Translations under genes and position numbers: made by a program
The notes under the pieces: generated by a model
Seen by the model: the letters and a program-made list of their open reading frames with translations, nothing else
What the model was told of the DNA's origin: nothing
Databases searched by the model: none
In this document: positions 39,041-47,767 of the stretch, piece by piece
How positions within the stretch are numbered: position 1 is the first letter of the stretch
Layout: each line of letters opens with the position of its first letter
Assembly: GCF_003014715.1 (NCBI RefSeq)
Contig: NZ_PYAV01000005.1
Span: forward strand, 124,001-188,000
Direction: 5' to 3'
DNA: 64,000 bases
Origin: Salsuginibacillus halophilus
GTDB taxonomy: Bacteria > Bacillota > Bacilli > Bacillales > Marinococcaceae

Positions 39041-40843
39041 TTAGCTTGCTTGTTTGTGTGTGTATGCTTGTTTTGCAACTTCAGCTGGTGTTTCAGTGTT
39101 TTCGGTGTCATCGCTGGTTTCGGTATCAAGTTGTTGGGTGTTCTTCTGCAGATCGTTAGCTGTAGATGTAAGTGTTTCAACAGCTGAAGCTACCTGATCC
39201 ATGGCTGCATTTTGTTCTTCGGTTGCAGCTGCGGCATTTTGCGCGGTTGCTGCAGTTTTAGACGCGATGGCAGCCGTTTCTTGAATGGCTTCTTGTAAAG
39301 GTGTGCAACGATTGGACATTTGCTGAATATAGCGTTCAACGCTTGAAGCTTGGTCGTTAATTTGATATACCGTTGAAGATAGTTGTTCAAACTCACCGCC
39401 GGCATTTTCAACGTGTTGAATCCCAGTGCCGACAGCTTCGTGTCCATCGTTCATTGCAGCTTTTGAATGCTTGACGCCTGCTTGAATCTCTTGAGCCAAA
39501 CGGGTGACATCTTCGGCAGAGTGATTTGACTGATCGGCAAGTTTTTGTACTTCACCGGCGACAACAGCAAATCCTTTTCCATGTTCACCGGCGCGGGCTG
39601 CTTCAATAGACGCATTTAGTGCGAGTAAGCTTGTCTGTTCTGCAATGGTTGTAATCTGAGTAATGATTTCTTCAATTTCTTGTGACTTATTGCCAAGGTT
39701 ATCAATGGTATGTTCGATATTTTTCGTTCGGTCTTGGATGGTCTGCATTTGTTCAACAGCTGCTTGAATGACTGAGCGACCATGGCCTGCTGTATGGCTG
39801 GCAGATGCTGTTGCCGCTTGGACGTCGGCCATTTTCTCTGTCGTTTCATTCATCCCATTTGTAAAGGTTTCCGTTGTCTTCGCTGCATCCTGCAGGCGTT
39901 CGTTTTGGATCTCTGCCCCTTCAGCAATGTCTTGGACCGATGCTGAAATTTGCGTTGAGGCTTCGGTGGTTTCGTATGCACGCTCGGCGAGCACCTCACT
40001 TGTCGTGGCAACATGTGAGGTGCTTGTTTGAATGTCGTCCACCATTTGTTTCATGTTATCGGTCATTTGGGCAAAAGCATCGCGCAACTCGCCAATTTCA
40101 TCCCGGCTGTGATGTTGAGTGATTGTAACATTCAAGTTTCCGCCAGCAATGTCACTTGCAGCAGTTGCAAGGCGGCGCAGCGGTGCGGTCGTGCGCCGTG
40201 CTGTAACGATCCCGGTTGTAAGTGCAGCTAGAAATGTGACAGCTGCAACGATGAGGGCTGTCGTTTGGCCGCGGCTTACTTGGGTCTCGATCGCTGCTTG
40301 TTCTTCAGCCGCGTAAGTATCCAACCATGATTGAAATTCATCAAGCAGTTCGTTCATTTCATTGTCCAGTGGAAATACAGCAGCATTGGCCAGACCAAGC
40401 GCTCGATCACGATCTTCAGCAAGTGCTGATTCCATAGCGAGCCAATACTGTTCATTTAAGTCTTCAATATCAAGCAGTAACGCTTCAGCTTCATTCGCTG
40501 TGTTTAAATTTTGGGCGTTTTGAATTGCCGTTTGGATGTCGGATTGAGCGTCTTCCACTTCTTGAATGTGCTCGTTGTCACCGGTCATTAAGTAGCTTCG
40601 GAGATGACTACTCTGGGTAATATGACTCGTTGCCATTTCAGCTTCATAATGGTTGAGGCTGTTAATTTCATTGTGCAGATAATCATGGGCATCGTTTGTT
40701 TCATAAATCGTATAAAAAGCAATAACTAAGGCCGTGCCGAAGCCGAGCGCTGTAGCAGTGAAAGCGATGGTAAGCTTCTTTTGTAGTGACAGTCCCCGCA
40801 TGAAATTCGCTGCTTGTCCGGTTAAACATGCAAGCAGCGTCAC
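39041..40843 (-). CDS. methyl-accepting chemotaxis protein with 4HB sensor
   Basis: Chemoreceptor of up to 600 residues: an N-terminal helix (about 24-48), an extracytoplasmic four-helix-bundle sensor domain rich in Glu and Asn, a second helix (about 193-215), a HAMP domain, and a signalling domain with the conserved hairpin tip ([30 protein letters not shown]). It signals to CheA/CheW. The start is uncertain: GTG 40843 has AAGGAGG only one base upstream, the next in-frame ATG is at 40801, and a CTG at 40837 would have ideal spacing. It converges on pbuG and has its own promoter. Confidence 0.92.
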   Translation of the reverse strand: MTLLACLTGQAANFMRGLSLQKKLTIAFTATALGFGTALVIAFYTIYETNDAHDYLHNEINSLNHYEAEMATSHITQSSHLRSYLMTGDNEHIQEVEDAQSDIQTAIQNAQNLNTANEAEALLLDIEDLNEQYWLAMESALAEDRDRALGLANAAVFPLDNEMNELLDEFQSWLDTYAAEEQAAIETQVSRGQTTALIVAAVTFLAALTTGIVTARRTTAPLRRLATAASDIAGGNLNVTITQHHSRDEIGELRDAFAQMTDNMKQMVDDIQTSTSHVATTSEVLAERAYETTEASTQISASVQDIAEGAEIQNERLQDAAKTTETFTNGMNETTEKMADVQAATASASHTAGHGRSVIQAAVEQMQTIQDRTKNIEHTIDNLGNKSQEIEEIITQITTIAEQTSLLALNASIEAARAGEHGKGFAVVAGEVQKLADQSNHSAEDVTRLAQEIQAGVKHSKAAMNDGHEAVGTGIQHVENAGGEFEQLSSTVYQINDQASSVERYIQQMSNRCTPLQEAIQETAAIASKTAATAQNAAAATEEQNAAMDQVASAVETLTSTANDLQKNTQQLDTETSDDTENTETPAEVAKQAYTHKQAS

Positions 40844-40909
40844 ACCTCCTTAAAATCGTATTTGAAATTCAATTTATTTAAAACTTTAGAACTAAACATA
40901 GCAACCTAG

Positions 40910-40939
40910 ATTATACAAAGAGGGGTCAGTTATAATCAA
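40910..40939 (-). promoter_or_regulatory. chemoreceptor promoter
   Basis: On the minus strand TTGATT (40934-40939), 18 bases, TATAAT (40910-40915). This is sigma-A-like rather than the sigma-D type often used for chemotaxis genes. Confidence 0.65.
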
Positions 40940-41106
40940 ATAGGGTTTATCCTTGTAAAATCAGGATATAGCAAAGCTTCAGCATCACAGCTTATTGTTA
41001 CGCCATTTCACGGCTCTTCAGCCGGGCTGAATCGACTTATTCCGCGGTGGAGATGTTACAAATTTTCCCGGATTGGTTGTTGTGGGGTCCAAATTACGTA
41101 AACCGC

Positions 41107-41536
41107 GTAGACTGTAGACATCTAAACTTCACGCACAGCTTACTGCTTTGAGCCGCCGCATAAAGAGGATAAAAACCGAATCATGAACGTAACCGAAACG
41201 AAAGATGGACGTACTCCCAAGTAGGCTCCAGCTAACGATACACTTCCACAAAGGATCAATATTTTTCGGTGTCAGGCACAAAAAAGCGTGCGAGACACCT
41301 AGCCCAAGTAATAAATAAAGAGCGGGTGACAAGCATCGGCGGTGACGCCACTAGAAATAGCGCGAGTCAAAATCCCGCTGGCAGCGGTTGGTCTGCCGAG
41401 GAAGTTGAGGCCGTGATGGGGGCTAAGAAGACACGGTGACTTCAAGCGTAAGCGTAGATCAAACCGATGTCGCACTTGTGTCCTCCGGGTGTAACTGTCC
41501 GCCGAAAAGCAAAGTCAGCTTTTGTTTGTCTACACG
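41107..41536 (-). mobile_element. repeat element, copy B (minus orientation, degraded)
   Basis: In reverse it carries the TTTTCGGCGGACAGTTACAC block, the GTGCGACATCGG block and CTGCCAGCGGGATTTT, and ends at 41523-41536 with GTTTGTCTACACGC, a well-kept inverted end. About 100 bp corresponding to copy D are replaced by sequence with a GGTGTCAGGCAC/GTGCGAGACACC palindrome (41268-41299). No duplicated terminator was found at its borders. Confidence 0.75.
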
Positions 41537-41572
41537 CTGCCGCGTTTCTTTGATAATTTTTACTGCAGCTTA

Positions 41573-41601
41573 TTGACGAATAACATCAGCTTTGATAAAT
41601 T
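41573..41601 (+). promoter_or_regulatory. tRNA-Ala promoter
   Basis: TTGACG (41573-41578), 17 bases, TAAATT (41596-41601), 26 bases before the tRNA. Confidence 0.7.
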
Positions 41602-41626
41602 TATAAATGTCGCTAACATTTTGTAT

Positions 41627-41702
41627 GGGGCCATAGCTCAGTTGGGAGAGCGTCGCGCTGGCAGCGCGAAGGTCAGGGGTTCGAGCCCCCTTGGCTCCAC
41701 CA
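41627..41702 (+). tRNA. tRNA-Ala (anticodon GGC)
   Basis: A complete cloverleaf of 76 bases with encoded CCA. The acceptor stem GGGGCCA/TGGCTCC contains the G3-U70 pair that identifies tRNA-Ala. The anticodon loop is CTGGCAG (anticodon GGC, reading GCC and GCT), and the T arm is AGGGG-TTCGAGC-CCCCT. It is a lone tRNA with its own promoter and a downstream terminator. Confidence 0.97.
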
Positions 41703-41733
41703 TAATCATTTAATTTCATACAAGTAATTCTAC

Positions 41734-41777
41734 AACGACACGGTTCCGGCATTTAGCTTGCGGCTGTGTCGTTTTTT
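41734..41777 (+). terminator. terminator after tRNA-Ala
   Basis: AACGACAC and GTGTCGTT form the base of a hairpin with inner CCGGCA/TGCGG pairing, then TTTTTT. Confidence 0.85.
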
Positions 41778-41796
41778 GTAGCTTTAAATAAAAGCA

Positions 41797-41825
41797 TTGA
41801 CAGCAAGGGCTGTGCAGGATAAAAT
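41797..41825 (+). promoter_or_regulatory. panD promoter
   Basis: TTGACA (41797-41802), 17 bases, TAAAAT (41820-41825). Near-consensus sigma-A promoter 26 bases before the panD start. Confidence 0.85.
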
Positions 41826-41851
41826 ACACTCGATTTCGAGGAGGGCTTGCG

Positions 41852-42262
41852 GTGTACGTAACGATGATGAAAAGTAAAATTCACTGTGCAAAAGTGACTG
41901 AGGCTAACTTGAACTATGTTGGCAGTATTACAATCGATACAGACATTTTAGATAAGGTCGATCTTCTTCCAAATGAGATGGTGCAGGTCGTCAACAATAC
42001 AAATGGTGAGCGTTTAGAAACGTATGTGATTGCAGGAGAGCGTGGGGGACGTGATTTCTGCTTGAACGGAGCAGCAGCCCGCCGCTGTCAGGTTGGTGAT
42101 GAAATTATTATTATTGCTTACGGGCAGATGGAGCGCGGCGAAGCTTCAGAACATGAGCCGAAAGTCATCTATATGTTTGATCACAACACAAATTATGAGA
42201 TGCTTTCAGGGACGGAAAACGAGCCGTTTCGAACAAAAGAAGAGATGACAAGGTTAAGCTGA
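41852..42262 (+). CDS. panD: aspartate 1-decarboxylase
   Basis: Pyruvoyl-dependent aspartate decarboxylase of 136 residues, making beta-alanine for pantothenate. The self-cleavage site Gly24-Ser25 lies in NYVGSITID; Ser25 becomes the pyruvoyl group. LNGAAAR and the HEPKV tail are typical. GTG 41852 is preceded by GGAGGG and gives the usual [11 protein letters not shown] start. It stands alone with its own promoter and terminator, whereas panB and panC usually accompany it in Bacilli; they are not in this window. Confidence 0.96.
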   Translation: MYVTMMKSKIHCAKVTEANLNYVGSITIDTDILDKVDLLPNEMVQVVNNTNGERLETYVIAGERGGRDFCLNGAAARRCQVGDEIIIIAYGQMERGEASEHEPKVIYMFDHNTNYEMLSGTENEPFRTKEEMTRLS

Positions 42263-42270
42263 ATGTGATA

Positions 42271-42307
42271 AACACCGCCGTGCAGTTGAGCGCGAGCGGT
42301 GTTTTTT
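42271..42307 (+). terminator. terminator after panD
   Basis: AACACCGC and GCGGTGTT stem, then TTTT, nine bases after the panD stop. Confidence 0.85.
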
Positions 42308-42377
42308 ACGTTGTTTCTGCAGGCGCATAGGCGGGTAAAATAAGTAAATAAGAAGATCAAGGAGGCGTTTTACTGTG

Positions 42378-42575
42378 ATGTATTTACTTGCTATTCTCTT
42401 GCCACCTGTAGCTGTGCTAATTGCAGGCAAACCTTTTCAAGCTGTGTTAAACTTAATATTAACATTAATTGTATGGATTCCGGGGGCTGTGCATGCGGTT
42501 CTCGTTGTTAAAGACCAAAAAGATGAGGAACGGATGAAGCGCCAGGCAAAGTATATGTCAGATTCCCGGCATTAG
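42378..42575 (+). CDS. Pmp3/YqaE-family small membrane protein
   Basis: A 65-residue proteolipid with two hydrophobic helices (YLLAILLPPVAVLIAG and AVLNLILTLIVWIPGAVHA) and a Lys/Arg/Glu-rich tail. The PPVAV motif and WIPGxxHA segment are the UPF0057 (Pmp3/YqaE) signature. In yeast and plants such proteins affect membrane potential and salt tolerance; their bacterial role is unclear but would fit a saline habitat. AAGGAGG lies before ATG 42378. Confidence 0.9.
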   Translation: MYLLAILLPPVAVLIAGKPFQAVLNLILTLIVWIPGAVHAVLVVKDQKDEERMKRQAKYMSDSRH

Positions 42576-42604
42576 TTAAAAATATCCGGGCTGAGGTGTG
42601 AGGT

Positions 42605-42632
42605 AAAGCTGCCGTTTTGAGGCGGCTTTTTT
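42605..42632 (+). terminator. terminator after the Pmp3-like gene
   Basis: AAAGCTGCC and GGCGGCTTT stem followed by TTT, 29 bases past the stop. Confidence 0.85.
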
Positions 42633-42657
42633 ACGTACAATGAAGGTGGTGGCTTAC

Positions 42658-43857
42658 ATGATTGAAAGGCAGACGAAGGCGTTTTGGCGCGCAGCAGTGG
42701 CACTTGCTTGTTCCAGCATATTTATTTTTGCAACTGTATATTACCCCCAGCCCTTGCTGCCGTACTTTACCGAAGAGTTTTCAATTTCTTCGGTGGAAGC
42801 AGGGTTATTAATTTCTTTGCCGTTGATTGTATTGGGGCTTTCTTTTTTTATGTACAGCGGCTTAACAGACGCTTTCGGAAGGAAAAATGTCCTCATGGCT
42901 TCGGTGATTGCCGGCTTGCTTGCGACGGTACTCATTGCTTTTAGCCCCGGGTTTTGGACGATGTTGATTTTACGGATGGTGCAGGCGGCGGCCTTAGCTG
43001 CTATTCCAGTAACGGGGATGGCTTATATTAGTGAGGAGTTTACACCGCGGGCATTAGCAGTTGTTGTAGGGATTTACATAAGTGCAAACAGTATCGGTGG
43101 TATGGGTGGCAGGTTCTTAAGCGGCGTGACGGTAGACGCCCTCGGGTGGCGCGGGTCATTTCTTTTGCTTGCAGCTGTAAGCATTGTCCTGCTCTTTGTC
43201 ATTTGGCGGCTGTTGCCATCTGCGCAAGAGTTTCAAGCAAAACCGTTTCGTTTTAAGCGTTTGACGGCCGATCATTTGGAGCATTTAAAGAATAAGCAGC
43301 TGCGCGCAGCTTATATGGTTGGCGGCCTGCATTTCTTTTTGTTTATCGGGATTTATAACTATATTACGTTTTACTTAAGTGCACCCCCGTTTTATGCAAG
43401 TGCAGCACTGCTTGGGCTGCTGTTTTTAACATATGCTGCAGGAACTGTATCTTCCACGATGGCCGGCAAAGCTGCGCAATGGATTGAAAAACCCTCTGTT
43501 ATGGCGATCGGTATGGTCTTTATGGCAGCAGCGCTTTTATTAACGCTCATACCAAATCTTGGTGTCGTCGTGATTGCTTTATTGTTATTAAGTTTCGGAT
43601 TCTTTTTAGCGCATTCAAGTGCTACAGCATTTGTGGCAGAACATGCGAAAGGGAAAACGTCGAGTGCTTCCGGCATTTATTTGTCGAGTTATTATTTAGG
43701 TGGCGGTCTTGGCAACTTTTATTACGGTGGTTTATGGGAGTGGTTTCTTTGGCCGGGAGTCATTGCAGGATCGTTTATTGTTTTAGCTGTAACGAGCGGT
43801 TATGTGTTGCGACTGCACCGTTCAGTGCAACCGGAGGACCTGCGTAAAGGAGCTTAG
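42658..43857 (+). CDS. MFS transporter (YnfM/YgaY-like)
   Basis: Major facilitator protein of about 399 residues with 12 predicted membrane helices. The motif A-type loop GLTDAFGRKNVL lies between helices 2 and 3, and YYPQPLLPYFTEEF at the end of helix 1 is typical of the YnfM/CynX-like efflux branch. ATG 42658 follows AAGGTGGTGG; ATG 42640 is an alternative. It stands alone. The substrate cannot be told from the sequence; homologues are annotated as drug or metabolite exporters. Confidence 0.88.
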   Translation: MIERQTKAFWRAAVALACSSIFIFATVYYPQPLLPYFTEEFSISSVEAGLLISLPLIVLGLSFFMYSGLTDAFGRKNVLMASVIAGLLATVLIAFSPGFWTMLILRMVQAAALAAIPVTGMAYISEEFTPRALAVVVGIYISANSIGGMGGRFLSGVTVDALGWRGSFLLLAAVSIVLLFVIWRLLPSAQEFQAKPFRFKRLTADHLEHLKNKQLRAAYMVGGLHFFLFIGIYNYITFYLSAPPFYASAALLGLLFLTYAAGTVSSTMAGKAAQWIEKPSVMAIGMVFMAAALLLTLIPNLGVVVIALLLLSFGFFLAHSSATAFVAEHAKGKTSSASGIYLSSYYLGGGLGNFYYGGLWEWFLWPGVIAGSFIVLAVTSGYVLRLHRSVQPEDLRKGA

Positions 43858-43920
43858 AAAGCTGTTAAACATGTACGTTAAATCCCTTCGTGCAAGTTGT
43901 CATCTTTTCGTATAAAATGA

Positions 43921-43934
43921 TGGTAACGTTTGCA
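43921..43934. promoter_or_regulatory. candidate cre site before the sensor kinase
   Basis: TGGTAACGTTTGCA fits TGNNANCGNNNNCA but departs from the stricter CcpA consensus at two positions. It lies about 60 bases upstream of the kinase gene. Weak on its own, but dct systems are known carbon-repression targets. Confidence 0.35.
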
Positions 43935-43995
43935 TTGTACAAACCTTTTGAATCATTGAAAATCTCATCAAAAAAGAAGAACGTAAGTGGTGAAC

Positions 43996-45621
43996 ATGTT
44001 GAGTTTTATACAAAAACTTCCGATTAAATGGAAGATTACTGCCTTATCATTTGGTATCGTAGCGTTTTCTTTAGTGATGCTTGGCATCGTACTGCTCGGT
44101 TACGCTTCGGATATGAAAGAGGATGAGCTCCGGCAGCAGGCGATTGTGAGCGGTCAGACGGTAGCACAGGATGCTGATGTTCAACAAGCACTAAGTACAG
44201 GGGCTGACCGGGATGTTGTGCAGAGGATTGCAGAACAGACCCGCATGATTAATGATAATGACTATATTGTTGTATTAAATATGAACCGTGTGCGCCTGTC
44301 GCATCCGATAACGCAGCGCATTGGTACGTTGTATGTAGAGGATGACGCAGACGCTGCTTTTTCAGAACATTTGTACACAAATAAAGCATCTCATGAATCC
44401 GGGGTAACTGTACGTTCCTTCGTCCCGGTGATCGATGATGATCGAGAACAAGTCGGCGTCGTTGTGGCTGGCAATGTCCTGCCGACACTTTGGGAGTTAA
44501 TGTATGATTTTAGACATGCGGCTTACCTTGTGGCGTTAATGATCGCCGTGTTTGGCGCATGGGGTTCTTGGATGCTTGCTCACCATATTAAAAAGCAGAC
44601 GTTTGATATGGAGCCGGAGGAGCTTGCGCGGGTTTTAATGGAGCGTAAGGCAACGTTTAATGCGATTCATGAAGGTGTCATTGCAATTGATGGTGCGGAG
44701 CGGATTACTGTAGCCAATGAAGTGGCAAGAGAAATGTTAAATATTCAAGGGAATCCGGAAGGGAAAAAAGTGCATCATGTACTTCCGGATACACGTCTGC
44801 CGGAAATTGTTCAGCATGAAGAAGCCGTTTATCAAAAAGAAATATATATCCAAAACCGGCTTGTGTTAAGCAACCGTATCCCGATTAAAATGAATGGAAA
44901 AACTGCTGGAGCAGTTGCGATATTTCAAGATAAATCGGAGGTTGATCATCTCGCCCGGGAGCTGACAGGTGTACAGTCATTTGTAGATGCACTCCGGGTA
45001 CAAAACCACGAGTATTCCAACAAGATGCATACGATTGCCGGTTTAATTCAAATGGATGAAAGTAAAAAGGCGCTTGATTATATCTTTGAAGTAACGAGCG
45101 AAGAAAATGAGCGTACGCACTTGTTAAAACAACGCATCCATGATGACAGTATTACCGGCCTTCTGCTTGGGAAAATGAATCGTGGAAAAGAGCTTGGTTA
45201 TGAAGTGGTACTCGACAGCCGCTGTTTTTTTGAGCAGTGCCCGGAAGGCATGACCACACATGATGTGGCCGTTATACTCGGCAATTTGATTGACAATAGT
45301 TTTGATGCCCTCGAATCGGTTGAGCGTGATGATCAACGCGTAAATGTTCTGTTGTTTCAAGATGAATATGAGCTTGTGATTGAAGTTAGCGATACAGGAA
45401 GCGGTATACCTGAAAAAGTCCGGAATTGTTTGTTTGAGCGGGGTGTGACGACCAAAGGCTCCGAAAAAGAACGGGGGATCGGCATGTTTTTGATCCAATC
45501 AATTGTTGAGCGGATAGATGGTCATGTTGAGGTGCATTCAGAGCTATATGAAGGTACTGAAATTACAGTTGTACTTCCAATGGGGCGGGGTGGCTATCAT
45601 GAGCAAAGCAGTATATCCTGA
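43996..45621 (+). CDS. CitA/DcuS-family sensor histidine kinase (DctS-like)
   Basis: Sensor kinase of about 540 residues. Two membrane helices (about 15-35 and 175-195) enclose an extracytoplasmic PDC/CitA-type sensor domain (VLNMNRVRLSHP, VGVVVAGNVLP). A cytoplasmic PAS domain (AIHEGVIAIDG) and an SpoB-type dimerisation segment follow, with the phospho-acceptor His in RVQNHEYSNKMHTI. The ATPase domain shows GNLIDNSFDAL, DTGSGI and GIGMFL. This class senses C4-dicarboxylates, malate or citrate. The start is uncertain: ATG 43996, GTG 43990 or GTG 43987. It overlaps the regulator gene by 23 bases. Confidence 0.92.
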   Translation: MLSFIQKLPIKWKITALSFGIVAFSLVMLGIVLLGYASDMKEDELRQQAIVSGQTVAQDADVQQALSTGADRDVVQRIAEQTRMINDNDYIVVLNMNRVRLSHPITQRIGTLYVEDDADAAFSEHLYTNKASHESGVTVRSFVPVIDDDREQVGVVVAGNVLPTLWELMYDFRHAAYLVALMIAVFGAWGSWMLAHHIKKQTFDMEPEELARVLMERKATFNAIHEGVIAIDGAERITVANEVAREMLNIQGNPEGKKVHHVLPDTRLPEIVQHEEAVYQKEIYIQNRLVLSNRIPIKMNGKTAGAVAIFQDKSEVDHLARELTGVQSFVDALRVQNHEYSNKMHTIAGLIQMDESKKALDYIFEVTSEENERTHLLKQRIHDDSITGLLLGKMNRGKELGYEVVLDSRCFFEQCPEGMTTHDVAVILGNLIDNSFDALESVERDDQRVNVLLFQDEYELVIEVSDTGSGIPEKVRNCLFERGVTTKGSEKERGIGMFLIQSIVERIDGHVEVHSELYEGTEITVVLPMGRGGYHEQSSIS

Positions 45622-46333
45622 TCAGCGTCTGCAAGTGCTTTTAATCGAAGATGATCCAATGGTGCGCGAAGTAAATAAAATGTTTGTCGATAAGCTTAAT
45701 ACTTTTGAAGTAGCAGCTACTGCAGAAAATGGTGAAGAAGGACGGGAAATGCTAGAGGTTTACGAACCTGATCTCGTGTTGCTGGATGTATATATGGCGC
45801 ATGAAGATGGCTTGCAATGTTTAGAAAAGCTGCGAGCAAGTGCGTATGATGTAGATGTCATTGCGGTAACAGCGGCTAATGATACAAATACTGTTAAGAA
45901 ACTGCTCCGATTTGGAGTGGTGGATTATGTAGTTAAGCCATTTACGTTCGAGCGGTTAAAACAGGCATTGGATCAATACGTAGAGCGAAGACAGCAATTA
46001 AGTGATGAGAAAGTGACCCAGAAAAAAATTGATGATTTAATTTATGAAAGTGTAAGGCCTGATAGCGCCGAGCGTATAAACACGCTTGAACTGCCAAAAG
46101 GCATTCAACGCAAGACATTAAATCAAGTCGTACAATATATGAATACACTAGAAAACGCGTTATCAGCAGAAGAAGTTGGAGAGGCGGTAGGGTTAGCACG
46201 TGTAACGGTTCGCCGTTATTTAAGCTACCTTGAAGCGCAGGGAGACGTAGAAATGGATATGCATTACGGGCAGGTCGGCCGGCCGATTCAGTTATACCAT
46301 TTAACAAAGCAAGGCATACGGTGGTTATCATGA
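45599..46333 (+). CDS. CitB/DcuR-family response regulator (DctR-like)
   Basis: Response regulator of 244 residues. The receiver has the acidic pair in LIEDDPMV, the phospho-acceptor Asp in VLLDVYM and the Lys in VVKPF. The output domain is a winged helix typical of the CitT/DcuR group (LSAEEVGEAVGLARVTVRRYLSYL, GRPIQLY). GGGGTGG precedes ATG 45599. It overlaps the kinase gene upstream and the binding-protein gene downstream, so all three are one translational unit. Its target is probably a dicarboxylate-uptake operon. Confidence 0.93.
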   Translation: MSKAVYPDQRLQVLLIEDDPMVREVNKMFVDKLNTFEVAATAENGEEGREMLEVYEPDLVLLDVYMAHEDGLQCLEKLRASAYDVDVIAVTAANDTNTVKKLLRFGVVDYVVKPFTFERLKQALDQYVERRQQLSDEKVTQKKIDDLIYESVRPDSAERINTLELPKGIQRKTLNQVVQYMNTLENALSAEEVGEAVGLARVTVRRYLSYLEAQGDVEMDMHYGQVGRPIQLYHLTKQGIRWLS

Positions 46334-47388
46334 AAAATTTGATCGCAATTGTGTCGTTTGTCTGTCTCGGAATTATCGCATCCATTTATGTTGGTTTTGG
46401 TCAGCTCACCCCGGCGGCTGTTGATTCGAATGATCGGGAGCTCGATGGTTTAAATGAAAAGTACGTACTCGACTTCACCCATATTGTTGCGGAAAATACA
46501 CCAAAAGGAAGGGCGGCTGTCCGCTTTGCACAAAAGGTGGAAGAGAAAACAGACGGTTGGGTGGAAGTGAATGTTCATCCGAACGGCCTTCGGTATGAAG
46601 CTCAAGAAGAATTTGATGCACTGCAAAACAATCAAGTTGACTTTATAGCTCCTGCTTTTTCGGAAATTGCTGTTCGGGATGAATCTTGGATGATTATGGA
46701 CTTGCCATACGCCTTTACAGATTATGATGAAGTTTCAAAAGCTTACGAAGGAAAGATTGGGGAAAAGCTGTTTGAGTCTATCGAAGCCAGAGGGTATAAA
46801 CCGCTTGATTTTTGGGATAATGGCTTTAAACAGTTGACGAATGATGTTCATCCAATTGAAGACCCTCAAGATATGAGTAATTTAAGTTTTCGCGTCATGC
46901 CGAGCGAAGTGTTAAACGATACAATGAATCAGCTGGGGGCAGCGCCTGAAAACGCGCCGTTTAATGAAGTGTATTCCATGTTAAATGAAGGTATCGTTGA
47001 TGGCACAGAAAACACCCTTTCTAATATTTATTCGAAAGGCTTTTATACAGAGCAAAAGTATTTAACGAAATCGAATCATAACTATTTAGGCTATGCTGTA
47101 CTTATGAATCCAACAACGTGGCGAACGCTGCCGTCTGATTATCAAAGTTCAATCCAAGAGGCAATGGATGAAACCACGGAGTGGCTCGAAGGCTACGCTC
47201 AAACGATGAATGAAGAGATGAGTACACGGGTGACAAACGCTTCAATTAAAGTGACGAGATTGACTGATTCAGATATCGAAAAGTGGCGGCAAGAGCTGCA
47301 GCCTGTTTATAACCGTTATCGTAATGAAATTGGCCATGAATTAATGTTTGAATTAGAGAAAATGCATGAAGATGAGTTGGGATATTGA
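46330..47388 (+). CDS. membrane-tethered DctP-like binding protein, possible co-sensor (DctB-like)
   Basis: DctP-family binding protein of 352 residues. Its N-terminus is a hydrophobic helix (LIAIVSFVCLGIIASIYVGFG) without an obvious lipobox or clear cleavage site, so it may stay tethered. The carboxylate-binding Arg is expected in LSFRVMPSE. ATG 46330 overlaps the regulator stop in an ATGA arrangement. No DctQ/DctM genes follow. In B. subtilis the DctP-like protein DctB, encoded with DctSR, is an accessory sensor for dicarboxylates; the gene layout here suggests the same job. That is inference from context. Confidence 0.85.
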   Translation: MKNLIAIVSFVCLGIIASIYVGFGQLTPAAVDSNDRELDGLNEKYVLDFTHIVAENTPKGRAAVRFAQKVEEKTDGWVEVNVHPNGLRYEAQEEFDALQNNQVDFIAPAFSEIAVRDESWMIMDLPYAFTDYDEVSKAYEGKIGEKLFESIEARGYKPLDFWDNGFKQLTNDVHPIEDPQDMSNLSFRVMPSEVLNDTMNQLGAAPENAPFNEVYSMLNEGIVDGTENTLSNIYSKGFYTEQKYLTKSNHNYLGYAVLMNPTTWRTLPSDYQSSIQEAMDETTEWLEGYAQTMNEEMSTRVTNASIKVTRLTDSDIEKWRQELQPVYNRYRNEIGHELMFELEKMHEDELGY

Positions 47389-47628
47389 ACGTAACCAACA
47401 CTATCGACGAACGCTTTCCCGAGGGCTTGGCTCCATTCTCTGGGAGTCGCCGTCTTTTGTTTCGGTCACTTTTAGTTTGTTGGATCACTTATAAAGCATT
47501 ATCATGAAACGGATTCATGTAGCAATTGTCTTGATCAAAAAGGTCCTAATAATTCATGTACAGCAAATAACACAAGGCCGAAAAGCAACGTCGGCCTCCG
47601 TTTTTCTTGAAAGTTTGTCTACACACAG
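47389..47628 (-). mobile_element. repeat element, copy C (minus orientation, truncated)
   Basis: About 240 bp matching, in reverse, the outer parts of copies D and F: the GCGTCCGTCTGG-proximal block (CCCGAGGGCTTGGCT), the GACTCCCAGAG block, and the end CTTGAAAGTTTGTCTACAC at 47608-47626. The central conserved blocks are lost. It starts directly at the stop of the binding-protein gene and ends against a terminator hairpin. Confidence 0.75.
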
Positions 47629-47658
47629 CATCGCCGATTTGTTCGGTGATGTTTTTTT
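47629..47658 (+). terminator. terminator abutting element C
   Basis: CATCGCCGA-TTTG-TTCGGTGATG hairpin followed by T7. It probably terminates the kinase-regulator-binding-protein operon, with the repeat element inserted between the operon and its terminator. Confidence 0.88.
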
Positions 47659-47708
47659 GTGACCAAAAAGAACAAAAAGACCATTACGTACAAATAAAGA
47701 CAGGCACA

Positions 47709-47722
47709 TGTAAACGCTTTAA
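47709..47722. promoter_or_regulatory. candidate cre site upstream of the TAXI operon
   Basis: TGTAAACGCTTTAA differs from the cre consensus at one position (A for the final C). It lies 45 bases before the TAXI gene, consistent with CcpA repression. Crh, encoded at 5002, would be one of its corepressors. Confidence 0.6.
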
Positions 47723-47767
47723 AATCTGAATTGTTAGAAAAACACACAAAGCAAGGGAGAGACAAAG